Shown here: one piece after another, positions 1-8,043 of the stretch
How the letters are laid out: the number at the start of each line of letters is the position of its first letter
Position numbering within the stretch: the stretch's first letter is position 1
Source: Clostridium aestuarii
Lineage (GTDB): Bacteria; Bacillota; Clostridia; Clostridiales; Clostridiaceae
Reading direction: 5' to 3'
DNA: 64,000 bases
Assembly: GCF_026735135.1 (NCBI RefSeq)
Contig: NZ_JAPQER010000003.1
Coordinates: forward strand, 310,001 to 374,000
The notes under the pieces: generated by a model
What the model was told of the DNA's origin: nothing
Databases searched by the model: none
Seen by the model: only the letters and a program-made list of their open reading frames with translations
Program-made: the position numbers and the translations under genes

Positions 1-32
1 TATATTTATAGGTATTATATCTATAAGTGCTA

Positions 33-77
33 TACAAATAAAAGTATAAACAAATTTTGTTTATACTTTTATTTGTA
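33..77. promoter_or_regulatory. 45-base perfect palindrome upstream of lactate permease
   Basis: Two perfectly complementary 22-base arms (33-54 and 56-77) flank a single central base. The right arm is not followed by a T-run, so this is not a textbook terminator of whatever lies upstream. It could be a two-fold operator for the permease gene, which starts 85 bases downstream, or a bidirectional terminator. Only the symmetry is directly seen. Confidence 0.5.
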
Positions 78-161
78 CTTGCAGGAATAATCTTAAAATA
101 ATAACAATAATATTAAATAAAAGTAGTAATGTAATATTAAAATATGAGGGGGGATCAACAA

Positions 162-1820
162 ATGTTAGCTTTAATAGCTTTTTTGCCTATTCTTATTGTT
201 GGAATTTTAATGATAGCTAAAGAATGGCCATCAACAAAGGCTATGCCAGTGGGTTTTATTAGTACATTGATAGTAGCTGCTGTGTTTTGGAAAATGCCAG
301 GAAAATGGATTGCTGCAGCAACAATATGTGGAGCAATAAATACTATTGATATTTTATTAATTATATATGGTGCATTGCTTATTCTAGGAACAATAAGAAA
401 AAGTGGTGGAGTTGATGGAATATCTCATTCTATGGCTACCGTATCTACTGATAGAAGAGTTCAAGTGATTGTAATAGGTTTCTTAATGGAAGCTTTTTTT
501 GAAGGAGCAGCAGGATTTGGAACTCCAGCAGCGGTAGCAGCACCATTGTTGGTAGGGTTAGGTTTTCCACCGTTAGTATCAGCAACAATTGCATTAATTG
601 GTAATAGTGCACCAGTTACATTTGGTGGAGTTGGAACACCTATTATAGGAGGATTTTCAAATTTAAAGGATATAGCTATAGCAGGTGGATATACGGGAGA
701 TTTATCAATGTTTTTGAGTCAAATTGGTGCATTCGCAGGAATACTACATTTTTTAGTTGGGACTTTTGTACCACTAGCAATGGTTTGTAGTATGACATTG
801 CTAATTGATCACAGTATAAAAAAAGGGCTAGAAGTATGGAAACTAGCATTATTTGGAGGACTAGTATTTACAGTTCCAGAAGTTTTGATTGCAAATTTTG
901 TTGGACCAGAACTTCCATCATTACTAGGCTCTTTAATTTCTATACCAATATTTGTTAGTGTAATAAAAAGAGGGCATTTGGTACCAAAAAATAATTGGGA
1001 CTTTAAGCCACATGATGAGTGGGAAGAAGATTGGGAAGGTTCTATAAAGGCTGGTAGTAGTAATAGAGATGAAAATAAACCTTTAATGAGTGCTGCTAAA
1101 GCATGGGCACCATATGTATTAATAGGAATTTTATTATTAATCGGACGTTTGAAGTGGTTGCATGTAACACCAATTCTTAAAATGTGGGATATATCATGGA
1201 ATAATATTTTAGGTACTTCTATAAGCAGAGGAATAAAGCCACTATATAATCCAGGGGTTATTCCATTTATGCTAGTTGCATTAATAATTCCTTCAATGCA
1301 TGGACTTAATAGAAAAGAAGCTTTTAAAGTTTGGGGAGCTACATTAAAACAAATTAAAGCTACTGCAATAGCATTGTTTTTTGCATTAGGGTTAACTTAT
1401 ATAATGATGAATTCAGGTGCAGCAGCAGGTAGTGATTCAATGTTAATAGTTATAGCTAAGACAGCAGCAGGAGCAGTTGGTGCTGGATGGTATTTAGTTG
1501 CTCCAATAGTTGGTATATTGGGTGCATTTATTTCTGGAAGTTGTACAGTGTCGGATATTATGTTTGGAGGATTACAATTTAGTGCAGCTCAGCAAGCTGG
1601 TATACCTGTAATTGCAAGTTTAGGTTTACAAGGTATAGGTGGAGCAGCAGGGAATATGATATGTATACACAATGTTGTTGCAGCTTTAACTACGGTGGGA
1701 CTGGTTGGTAAAGAAGGTAAAGTAATTAAAAATAATATAAAAATTGCATTGGGCTATGGAATATTATGTGGAATTTTTGCATTTATAATTGTAAAGCTAT
1801 TTATGCCGACATTGTTCTAG
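162..1820 (+). CDS. lctP: L-lactate permease (LctP/LldP family)
   Basis: Secondary transporter of the cytoplasmic membrane that takes up lactate, and in some members glycolate, with protons. The 552-residue product is almost wholly hydrophobic with a dozen or more membrane segments. It carries the family glycine/alanine-rich stretch FFEGAAGFGTPAAVA near residue 115 and GNSAPVTFGGVGTP shortly after. An in-frame ATG at 144 exists, but the AGGGGGG at 147-153 lies 8 bases before ATG 162, which decides the start. A stable hairpin follows the stop. Nickel transport and lactate-racemase cofactor genes begin 2.4 kb downstream, suggesting a role in lactate uptake for racemisation or oxidation. Exact substrate range is inferred. 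Confidence 0.9.
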   Translation: MLALIAFLPILIVGILMIAKEWPSTKAMPVGFISTLIVAAVFWKMPGKWIAAATICGAINTIDILLIIYGALLILGTIRKSGGVDGISHSMATVSTDRRVQVIVIGFLMEAFFEGAAGFGTPAAVAAPLLVGLGFPPLVSATIALIGNSAPVTFGGVGTPIIGGFSNLKDIAIAGGYTGDLSMFLSQIGAFAGILHFLVGTFVPLAMVCSMTLLIDHSIKKGLEVWKLALFGGLVFTVPEVLIANFVGPELPSLLGSLISIPIFVSVIKRGHLVPKNNWDFKPHDEWEEDWEGSIKAGSSNRDENKPLMSAAKAWAPYVLIGILLLIGRLKWLHVTPILKMWDISWNNILGTSISRGIKPLYNPGVIPFMLVALIIPSMHGLNRKEAFKVWGATLKQIKATAIALFFALGLTYIMMNSGAAAGSDSMLIVIAKTAAGAVGAGWYLVAPIVGILGAFISGSCTVSDIMFGGLQFSAAQQAGIPVIASLGLQGIGGAAGNMICIHNVVAALTTVGLVGKEGKVIKNNIKIALGYGILCGIFAFIIVKLFMPTLF

Positions 1821-1856
1821 AATCGATAAATTTATTTTAAATAGTCTAAACATTCA

Positions 1857-1901
1857 AATAAAACTTAATCTTAAAATTAAACTTTAAGATTAAGTTTTAT
1901 T
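1857..1901 (+). terminator. Terminator hairpin after lactate permease
   Basis: Nineteen-base perfect arms (1857-1875 and 1883-1901) flank a seven-base loop. The arm ends are A-rich and T-rich, so the hairpin can terminate transcripts from either side. Confidence 0.7.
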
Positions 1902-1905
1902 AATG

Positions 1906-2055
1906 TTAAAGTAGCTATTACGCTACGTTAATAGATGAAATCATGGATAAATTATCTGTAAAAATTTCATGTGAATATTTACCATATAATATAATGAATC
2001 CAGGCAAAATATTTGATATAAACTAAGAAAAGTGCTATACACTTTTCTTTTATTA
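1906..2055. repeat. Run of small stem-loops between lctP and the next gene
   Basis: After the terminator come three more inverted repeats. Arms 1906-1915/1922-1931 have one mismatch. An ATGAAAT/ATTTCAT pair lies around 1935-1974. Nine-base arms at 2026-2034/2040-2048 are followed by TTTATT. The last hairpin (AGAAAAGTG ... CACTTTTCT) has the same stem as the one opening the mosaic repeat at 43416. No gene is visible between 1821 and 2141. Confidence 0.5.
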
Positions 2056-2141
2056 TAAAGAGTTTATTATTTACACTTAAATTAGTTAGGGGGTTATAGT
2101 ATAATAAAAGTAGTATAAATATTAGTATCGGAGGTAATAAG

Positions 2142-3968
2142 ATGAATAAAAAGAAGATTTTTAGCTTGTTGCTAATTTGTTTTTTATCTGTTCCAGTATC
2201 CCCATTTAGTTTTTTAGCGCAAAAAGTACAAGCTGTTGAAAGTAATGTATCTTATTTTATGAAAGATAGAAAATCTGTATTATTATTAAAGGATGATAAT
2301 AAGGGTGTAAGAATATTTAGCAATAAAGAAGGTCATGTTTCTGAATCTTTATTAAAAGATGGAGAATTGAAGGTTATTAATAATGGGATTGCTGGAAACT
2401 ATAAAGAAGCAGCATTATACAATAATGAATTGTATTTTTTAAGTAAAAACTCAGTATATAAGTTTAAAGATAATAATTTGGAAGAGTATGTGAAAATATC
2501 TAGTAATGATTATGACGATGGAATTAAACAATTAATAGATATTAAATTTGATAATAATGGTAATCTATACATTTTAGGTAATAATGTTATTTATGTTATA
2601 GATACAGATAAAAATATACATAGAATAAATATACTAGAAATGAATTTGAATGAAGAAATAAGAAACAATAAATTATTAAAAGATAATAGTGGCATAATAT
2701 ATTTAGTTAGTAGAACTTGGGAGAAAAAAGTAAAGCTGTTTAAATTAGATAATCAGAATTGTAGACAGGTGAATTTCAGATTAAAGGATGGAAGGGAACC
2801 AGTAAATATATTTCTTAATGAAAATGATGAATTAGAATTTGTATATTATGATGATGAAAATGATTATATGGTATATAAACTTGATGAAAACAATATGATG
2901 GAAAAGGATATGAAATTTAATAATCAAGGTTCAAGTATGATGGAAGCTTACAGCGCAATAAATGAACTAAAAAAGACTAAGGCTGGAAAGTTAGTTCTAT
3001 GGATTGGATCTAATATGCTTTATATAAAAGAAGCAGGTGAGGAATATTTTAAATGTGCTTATGATGTAGCACCAAATGACCATATTACAAGTATGATTAC
3101 AGGAGCTGATGGAAAAATATACATAGGAACTTATAATGAAGGGATTATTTGTTATGATGATAGTATCAAAGACAGCAGTAGAGATTCTAATACAGATTTA
3201 CAAAAGGAACCATCGTCTATGCCATCAAACAATAGTAATAGCGTAATTGAAAAAGAAGTTTCAATTGATAAAAAATGGAAAATTAAATTTAATACAGAAT
3301 TAGATAGTCAATCTGTAAATGAAAATAATATTCTTGTGATTGATGAATATGGGGTAAAGCAGAATGTTAAAATATATTTAGAAAGAGATAGCCGTACTAT
3401 TATTATAGTTCCAAAGGAAGATTATAAAAATGGACAAGACTATTATATAATTATAAAAGAAACAGTTAAAGCGTTAGCAGGCAACAATTTAGATAAGCCT
3501 GTATTGGTGAAATTCAGCACAAAAACAACTGGTGAAAACAAAAATAAAGAAAATATAAAAGAAGATGAGAGTGAAAATAAAAATCAAGAAAATATTAAAG
3601 ATGAAAATGAAGATACTAAAAAAGAAAATACGGTAGAGGAGAAAAATGAAAATATAGTAGATAGTTCTGAATTAAATGTTAAGTTTGAACTAGTGGAACC
3701 CGAAAATTTAGAAAATAGAGAGAAGAGTTTTATTGATTTTATAATCAATGAATGGAAAAATTCAGTAGAAAAAGATGCTGAAATAAGTGGTGTTACTACA
3801 AAAGTTGCAAAAGTTGCAATTAAAGATTTTAAAATTGAAGATGATACAGCATATGTATTATTTAGTACAGAAATATTAAATAAAAAAGATGAAAATGTAA
3901 TTAAAGATACAAGAAATATTAAGTTGAATGCAAAAAAATATGATGGAATTTGGAAAATAGAAAAATAA
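2142..3968 (+). CDS. Secreted multidomain protein: beta-propeller, SbsA-type Ig (Big_5-like) and C-terminal NTF2-like domain
   Basis: Function unknown; likely exported. Residues 1-32 form a classic signal peptide (KKK, hydrophobic core, then QAVES). Residues about 40-345 show repeating short strands of the type GNLYILGNN and GKIYIGTYNEG, as in NHL or ligand-gated sensor propellers. Residues about 370-465 resemble the bacterial Ig-like Big_5 fold (LDSQSVNENNI, then strands ending in VKFST). A Glu/Lys/Asn-rich linker runs about 466-510. The last 95 residues resemble small NTF2-like lipoprotein domains. Start supported by GGAGGT 8 bases before ATG. No LPXTG motif or membrane anchor is seen. Own terminator downstream, so probably monocistronic. 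Confidence 0.75.
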   Translation: MNKKKIFSLLLICFLSVPVSPFSFLAQKVQAVESNVSYFMKDRKSVLLLKDDNKGVRIFSNKEGHVSESLLKDGELKVINNGIAGNYKEAALYNNELYFLSKNSVYKFKDNNLEEYVKISSNDYDDGIKQLIDIKFDNNGNLYILGNNVIYVIDTDKNIHRINILEMNLNEEIRNNKLLKDNSGIIYLVSRTWEKKVKLFKLDNQNCRQVNFRLKDGREPVNIFLNENDELEFVYYDDENDYMVYKLDENNMMEKDMKFNNQGSSMMEAYSAINELKKTKAGKLVLWIGSNMLYIKEAGEEYFKCAYDVAPNDHITSMITGADGKIYIGTYNEGIICYDDSIKDSSRDSNTDLQKEPSSMPSNNSNSVIEKEVSIDKKWKIKFNTELDSQSVNENNILVIDEYGVKQNVKIYLERDSRTIIIVPKEDYKNGQDYYIIIKETVKALAGNNLDKPVLVKFSTKTTGENKNKENIKEDESENKNQENIKDENEDTKKENTVEEKNENIVDSSELNVKFELVEPENLENREKSFIDFIINEWKNSVEKDAEISGVTTKVAKVAIKDFKIEDDTAYVLFSTEILNKKDENVIKDTRNIKLNAKKYDGIWKIEK

Positions 3969-4005
3969 ATAATGTAGCATTTTTATAATATATTTAATTA
4001 TATGG

Positions 4006-4044
4006 AACAAATTCTTATGTAAAAACATAGGGATTTGTTTTTTT
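4006..4044 (+). terminator. Terminator of the secreted propeller gene
   Basis: Fifteen-base arms (4006-4020 and 4025-4039, two G-U or mismatched pairs) flank an AAAA loop and are followed by a T-run. It separates the propeller gene from the regulatory region of the nickel/lar operon. Confidence 0.75.
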
Positions 4045-4069
4045 ATGAAGAATTTTAGGAAATGTAAAA

Positions 4070-4134
4070 TATCAAAATGAGAATATATAAAAGATTATCT
4101 CATTTTGAGAATAAATAATATCAAAATGAGAATA
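4070..4134 (+). promoter_or_regulatory. Three upstream-activator-like palindromes before cbiM
   Basis: Copies lie at 4070-4085, 4096-4113 and 4119-4134. The first and third read TATCAAAATGAGAATA. The middle one reads TATCTCATTTTGAGAATA, with the core inverted. Each is a near-palindrome around TCA-N3-TGA. They sit about 65-125 bases upstream of the sigma-54-like promoter, the usual place for an enhancer-binding activator. The activator itself is not in the window. Confidence 0.6.
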
Positions 4135-4181
4135 AACGTTTTTATATACCCATAAATCCTCGAATTATGATAGTTGTAGAT

Positions 4182-4198
4182 TGGTATAATTATTGCTT
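4182..4198 (+). promoter_or_regulatory. Sigma-54-type (-24/-12) promoter of the nickel/lar operon
   Basis: The sequence TTGGTATAATTATTGCTT (4181-4198) has GG at 4183-4184 and GC at 4195-4196, ten bases apart. This matches the sigma-54 pattern TGGCAC-N5-TTGC except at the usual C after GG. No good -35/-10 pair is evident nearer the gene. It would start transcription about 45-50 bases before the cbiM ATG. Confidence 0.6.
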
Positions 4199-4257
4199 TA
4201 AAATAATAATAAATAAAATAGAAGATTTAAAAAGTTAATCAAAAGGGGGGAAACATA

Positions 4258-5226
4258 ATGCATATTCCAGACAATTATTTAAGTCCATCTACTTGTGCTG
4301 TAATGGGTGCAGTTATGATTCCAATATGGAATAATGCAGCAGTAAAAGTAAAACAAGAATTATCTAGGAAAAAGATACCGCTTCTTGGTATATGTGCAGC
4401 TTTTTCATTTCTTATAATGATGTTTAATGTACCACTTCCAGGGGGAACTACAGGACATGCAGTAGGAGCTGTCTTAGCAGCAATACTTCTAGGCCCTTAT
4501 GCAGCTGCTATTTCAGTCACTATTGCGCTTGTTATTCAAGCATTATTTTTTGGGGATGGTGGTATTTTAGCTATTGGAGCTAATTGCTTTAATATGGCAT
4601 TTATTATGCCTTTTACAGGGTATTATATTTACAAATTTGTAAGAGATAAATTAAAAGGAGAAAAAGGTGAATATATTGCTAGTTTTATTGGAGCATATTT
4701 ATCTTTAAATATAGCAGCGTTTTTTACAGCTTTAGAGTTTGGAATTCAACCAGTTTTATTCAAAGATGCAGTAGGTATGCCGTTATATTGCCCTTATGGA
4801 TTTGAAATATCAATACCAGCTATGTTAATACCACATTTATTGATAGCAGGAGTAATTGAAGGAATAGTTACTACAACTGTATATGCTTATGTTAAAAAAA
4901 CTGTATCATCTGTAATTTATAAAGGTGATTCAACAAGAATGAAACCTATTTATGGATTAATTGTAGCGATGGTTTTACTAGTACCAATAGGATTGTTAGC
5001 TACGGGCACAGCATGGGGAGAATGGGGAGAAAATGAGATAAAAAATATGATTGGATTTATTCCAAAGGGAATGAAAAATGGATTTAAAATTGAAACGCTA
5101 ATGCCTGATTATGCTATTTCTGGGGTTCCAGAGGCTTTAGGGTATATTTTTTCAGCAGTAGTTGGAGTTGGATTTATCTTAATTTTTTTAAAATTTGTAT
5201 TAAAGAAGAAAAATAATATAGGTTAG
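4258..5226 (+). CDS. cbiM: ECF nickel/cobalt transporter substrate-binding component, CbiM/NikM type
   Basis: Membrane component that binds the metal ion in an energy-coupling-factor importer. The 322-residue protein begins MHIPD, the metal-binding N-terminus of the NikM/CbiM family, and has GGTTGHAVGA near residue 63 with the second conserved His. The last 60 residues (PDYAISGVPEALGYIFSAVVG) resemble the fused CbiN/NikN or PDGLE-type tail. The MHIPD rather than MHIME start and the downstream lar genes, which need nickel, point to nickel rather than cobalt; this is inference. First gene of the operon with cbiQ, cbiO, larC, larE and larB. RBS GGGGGG is 7-8 bases before ATG. Confidence 0.9.
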   Translation: MHIPDNYLSPSTCAVMGAVMIPIWNNAAVKVKQELSRKKIPLLGICAAFSFLIMMFNVPLPGGTTGHAVGAVLAAILLGPYAAAISVTIALVIQALFFGDGGILAIGANCFNMAFIMPFTGYYIYKFVRDKLKGEKGEYIASFIGAYLSLNIAAFFTALEFGIQPVLFKDAVGMPLYCPYGFEISIPAMLIPHLLIAGVIEGIVTTTVYAYVKKTVSSVIYKGDSTRMKPIYGLIVAMVLLVPIGLLATGTAWGEWGENEIKNMIGFIPKGMKNGFKIETLMPDYAISGVPEALGYIFSAVVGVGFILIFLKFVLKKKNNIG

Positions 5227-5258
5227 GGATTTTAAAAGATTATAAAGTAGGTGTACAA

Positions 5259-6056
5259 ATGGCAGCAGATTGGCTTTTTAAAAAAGATGAATATATACCC
5301 CAAAAGGATCACCAGCGATTTTTGGATAAAAGTATTATTTCTATTTTAAAGGTACTTTCTAGAATTAAAAGAAGAGGAATATACAGTGATAAATTCATAT
5401 ATAAACTAAATTCAACTCTAAAAGTACTTTTTACATTTTTGAATATTGTTTTAATAGCGTTATCTAGAAGTTTTATGTATGTTTTATTAGTAGACTTATG
5501 GCTTTTAATAGTTGTATTGACTTTAGAGAGTGAAGAAAGAAAAAATATTTTAATTATTAGTATGGTAGTTCCTGTATGTACAATAATAATGTTAATTCCA
5601 TCATTATTAACTGGTAATGTAAAAAACAGTTTACTTATTTTAATTAAGATAGTGGCAACCATAATTTCTGTGAATTTATTATCCCATACAACTAAGTGGG
5701 ATAATGTAACAAAAGCTCTAAAGCTTTTATTTATTCCTGATTTGTTTATATGGGTTATGGAAATAACCATTAAATATATTGTTCTTTTAGGAGAATACTC
5801 TATTGAATTATTACATGCCTTAAAACTGAGATCAGTAGGGAAAAATAGTAGGAAATATAATTCTTTATCTAGAATTATGGGTAATTTATTTTTAAAATCT
5901 AAAGAAATGGGAGAAGAAATGTTTTCTGCTATGGAATGTAGAGGATTTACTGGAGAATATACTGTACCTATTATTTTTAAGTTAAGTAAAAATGATATTT
6001 TATATAGTGTAATTAATTTAATTTTTGTAGCAATATTTATACTAACAAGGATGTGA
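5259..6056 (+). CDS. cbiQ: ECF transporter transmembrane component CbiQ/NikQ
   Basis: Scaffold (T) component that joins the metal-binding subunit to the ATPase. It is 265 residues with four to five hydrophobic segments (for example LFTFLNIVLIALSRSFMYVLLV). The cytoplasmic coupling signature of CbiQ proteins is seen near residues 190-230 (ALKLRSVG, then AMECRGFTGEY), where the Ala-x-x-x-Arg-Gly pattern contacts the ATPase. It lies 32 bases after cbiM and 21 bases before cbiO, consistent with one transcript. RBS AGGTG precedes ATG 5259. Confidence 0.87.
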   Translation: MAADWLFKKDEYIPQKDHQRFLDKSIISILKVLSRIKRRGIYSDKFIYKLNSTLKVLFTFLNIVLIALSRSFMYVLLVDLWLLIVVLTLESEERKNILIISMVVPVCTIIMLIPSLLTGNVKNSLLILIKIVATIISVNLLSHTTKWDNVTKALKLLFIPDLFIWVMEITIKYIVLLGEYSIELLHALKLRSVGKNSRKYNSLSRIMGNLFLKSKEMGEEMFSAMECRGFTGEYTVPIIFKLSKNDILYSVINLIFVAIFILTRM

Positions 6057-6077
6057 AAATTCTAGGAAGGAGAACGG

Positions 6078-6803
6078 ATGATTGAAGTAAAAAATGTAAC
6101 TTATAGTTATAAAGAAAGAAATGCGCTTAAAAATATATCAATTAATATAAATGAAGGAGAATCAGTTGCTCTGATTGGTCCTAATGGAAGTGGAAAGTCT
6201 ACTTTTTTGAAGCTTTTAAATGGAATTGTTTTTCATAAAAAGGGAGAGTATATTTTTGATGGAGAAAAAATTACAGAACAAAAACTAAATAATAATATTT
6301 TTTCAAAGCTTTTTCATAAAAAAATAGGATTTGTATTTCAAAATTCTGATACACAACTTTTTTGTTCTACAGTTTATGAAGAAATAGCTTTTGGACTTAG
6401 GCAAATGGGATTTTCGCAGGAAGAAGTTAATAAAAGAGTATATGATTGCTTAGAACTTTTAAACATAGAAAAACTAAAGCATGAGGCTCCTTATAATTTA
6501 AGTGGAGGAGAAAAAAAGAAGGTGGCTATTGCCAGTATACTTTCTATAAATCCAGAAGTTATAACTTTAGATGAGCCTATGAACGGAATTGATCCTAAGG
6601 GGAAAAAATTTTTAAGAGAACTTATGAAAAAGCTTAATGCTTCTGGAAAAACTCTTATTTGTTCTACTCATGATTTTGAATATATAAAAGGAATTTTTAA
6701 AAGAGCTATTGTATTTTCCCAAGACCATGAAATAATACGTGATGATGAATATGAAAAGGTTATACAAGATGAAGAATTTTTAATTAGAAATAACATAAAG
6801 TAA
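6078..6803 (+). CDS. cbiO: ECF transporter ATP-binding subunit CbiO/NikO
   Basis: Cytoplasmic ABC ATPase that powers nickel or cobalt import. The 241-residue protein has Walker A GPNGSGKST (residues 34-42), Q-loop FVFQNSDTQLF, signature LSGGEKKK, Walker B VITLDEP and the switch His in STHDF. Length and motif order are normal for the family. GGAGAACGG precedes ATG 6078. Together with cbiM and cbiQ it makes a complete group I ECF importer in which a single ATPase gene is enough. Confidence 0.92.
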   Translation: MIEVKNVTYSYKERNALKNISININEGESVALIGPNGSGKSTFLKLLNGIVFHKKGEYIFDGEKITEQKLNNNIFSKLFHKKIGFVFQNSDTQLFCSTVYEEIAFGLRQMGFSQEEVNKRVYDCLELLNIEKLKHEAPYNLSGGEKKKVAIASILSINPEVITLDEPMNGIDPKGKKFLRELMKKLNASGKTLICSTHDFEYIKGIFKRAIVFSQDHEIIRDDEYEKVIQDEEFLIRNNIK

Positions 6804-6824
6804 AAATTAAAAGGAGTGACATAT

Positions 6825-8035
6825 ATGAAAATACTTTATTATGATTGTTTTTCAGGAATAAGTGGAGATATGAATTTAGGAGCTATGATTGATTTAGGAG
6901 TAGATAAAGATTATTTAACTAAGGAACTTTCAAAATTGAATTTAGAACATGAATATGCAATAAAAGTAGGAAGAGACAGTAGAAAAGGAATTGAGGGAAC
7001 AAGAGTAGAAGTTATCTTAAAGCATAATAATGAATGTAAACATGAACATAAGCACGAGCATGATCATAGAAATCTAAAAAATATTGAAGAAATTATAAAT
7101 ACAAGTAACTTAAGTCAAAGTGTAAAGAAAATAAGCTTGGATATATTTATTAAGGTTGGTGAGGCTGAAGCTAAGGTTCATGGAAAATCTTTATATGAAG
7201 TTCATTTTCATGAAGTTGGAGCTGTGGATTCAATAGTTGATATTGTAGGAGCTGCTATATGTTTAGACTATTTAAAAGTAGATAAGATAATGGCATCTTC
7301 TATAGAGCTTGGGGGTGGTTTTGTAAAATGTGCTCATGGTTTAATTCCTGTGCCAGCACCAGCTACTGTAGAAATATTAAAGGGAATACCAGTAAAATCA
7401 GGAATAGTACCTTTTGAAACAACTACTCCTACAGGTGCAGCAATTTTGGCGGCTAATGTAGAGGAGTTTACAGATATGAAGGAGTTTGTTATAGAAAAAA
7501 TAGGATATGGTATAGGTGGACGTGATACAGAAATACCTAATGTACTTAGAGTATATATAGGTAAAAAAAAAGTAAAAAAGTAAGTTTTAAAGATTGCTTA
7601 CATGGAGAAAATTGTGTTTTAGAATGTAATATAGATGATATGAATCCTGAAATATATAATTATATTATGGAAAAACTCTTTAAAAGTAAAGCTTTAGATG
7701 TATATAAAACACCTATTATGATGAAAAAGGATAGGATGGCTGTAAAATTAAGTGTTATTTGTAAAAAGGAAAATAAAGATACTTTAAAAAAAATACTTTT
7801 AAAAGAAACTACTACATTAGGAATAAGAGAATATAAAGTTGAAAGAACTATGTTAAGACGAGATTTTTCTGAAGTTAATACGCGTTTTGGAGAAGTTACT
7901 GTTAAAAATGCATATTTTGAAGGTAAAAAAATTAAATGTAAACCAGAATATGATGAATGTAAAAAATTAGCCGAAGAAAATGATGTTCCAATTAGAGAAG
8001 TGTATAATGAAGTTTTAAAAAATATAAAGGAGTAG
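6825..8035 (+). CDS. larC: Nickel insertion protein LarC (nickel-pincer cofactor cyclometallase), read through a -1 frameshift
   Basis: LarC inserts nickel, with CTP, into the pyridinium bis-thiocarboxylate mononucleotide to make the cofactor of lactate racemase. The first frame (6825-7583, 252 aa) covers the N-terminal domain. It begins MKILYYDCFSGISGDM and has a His-rich metal-handling stretch (CKHEHKHEHDH) near residue 70. The second frame, ending at 8035, carries the C-terminal domain with NIDDMNPEIYNYIMEKL. A -1 slip on A-AAA-AAG (7574-7580) next to the UAA stop joins them into about 403 residues, the normal LarC length. Frameshifting in larC is established for Lactobacillus plantarum. 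ATG 6825 has AAGGAG 8 bases upstream; the GTG at 6816 overlaps that site and is rejected. Confidence 0.88.
7574..7583 (+). other. Programmed -1 frameshift site in larC
   Basis: In frame 0 the codons AAA-AAG are followed directly by the stop TAA (7581-7583). The base before them is A, giving the strong bacterial slippery heptamer A-AAA-AAG. After a -1 slip the reading continues GTA-AGT-TTT-AAA-GAT without stops into the LarC C-terminal domain. A second poly-A run lies at 7563-7571. A short stem, GTAAG (7580-7584) with CTTAC (7597-7601), may add a stimulatory structure, but it is weak. Confidence 0.75.
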
Positions 8036-8043
8036 GTAAACTT

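Noticed and set aside
5309..5770. Open frame on the minus strand inside cbiQ
   Set aside because: It lies wholly within cbiQ, has no ribosome binding site and resembles no protein family.
7584..8035. larC as a frameshift-broken pseudogene or two separate genes
   Set aside because: Both frames keep conserved LarC sequence and meet at a canonical slippery heptamer; programmed frameshifting in larC is established.
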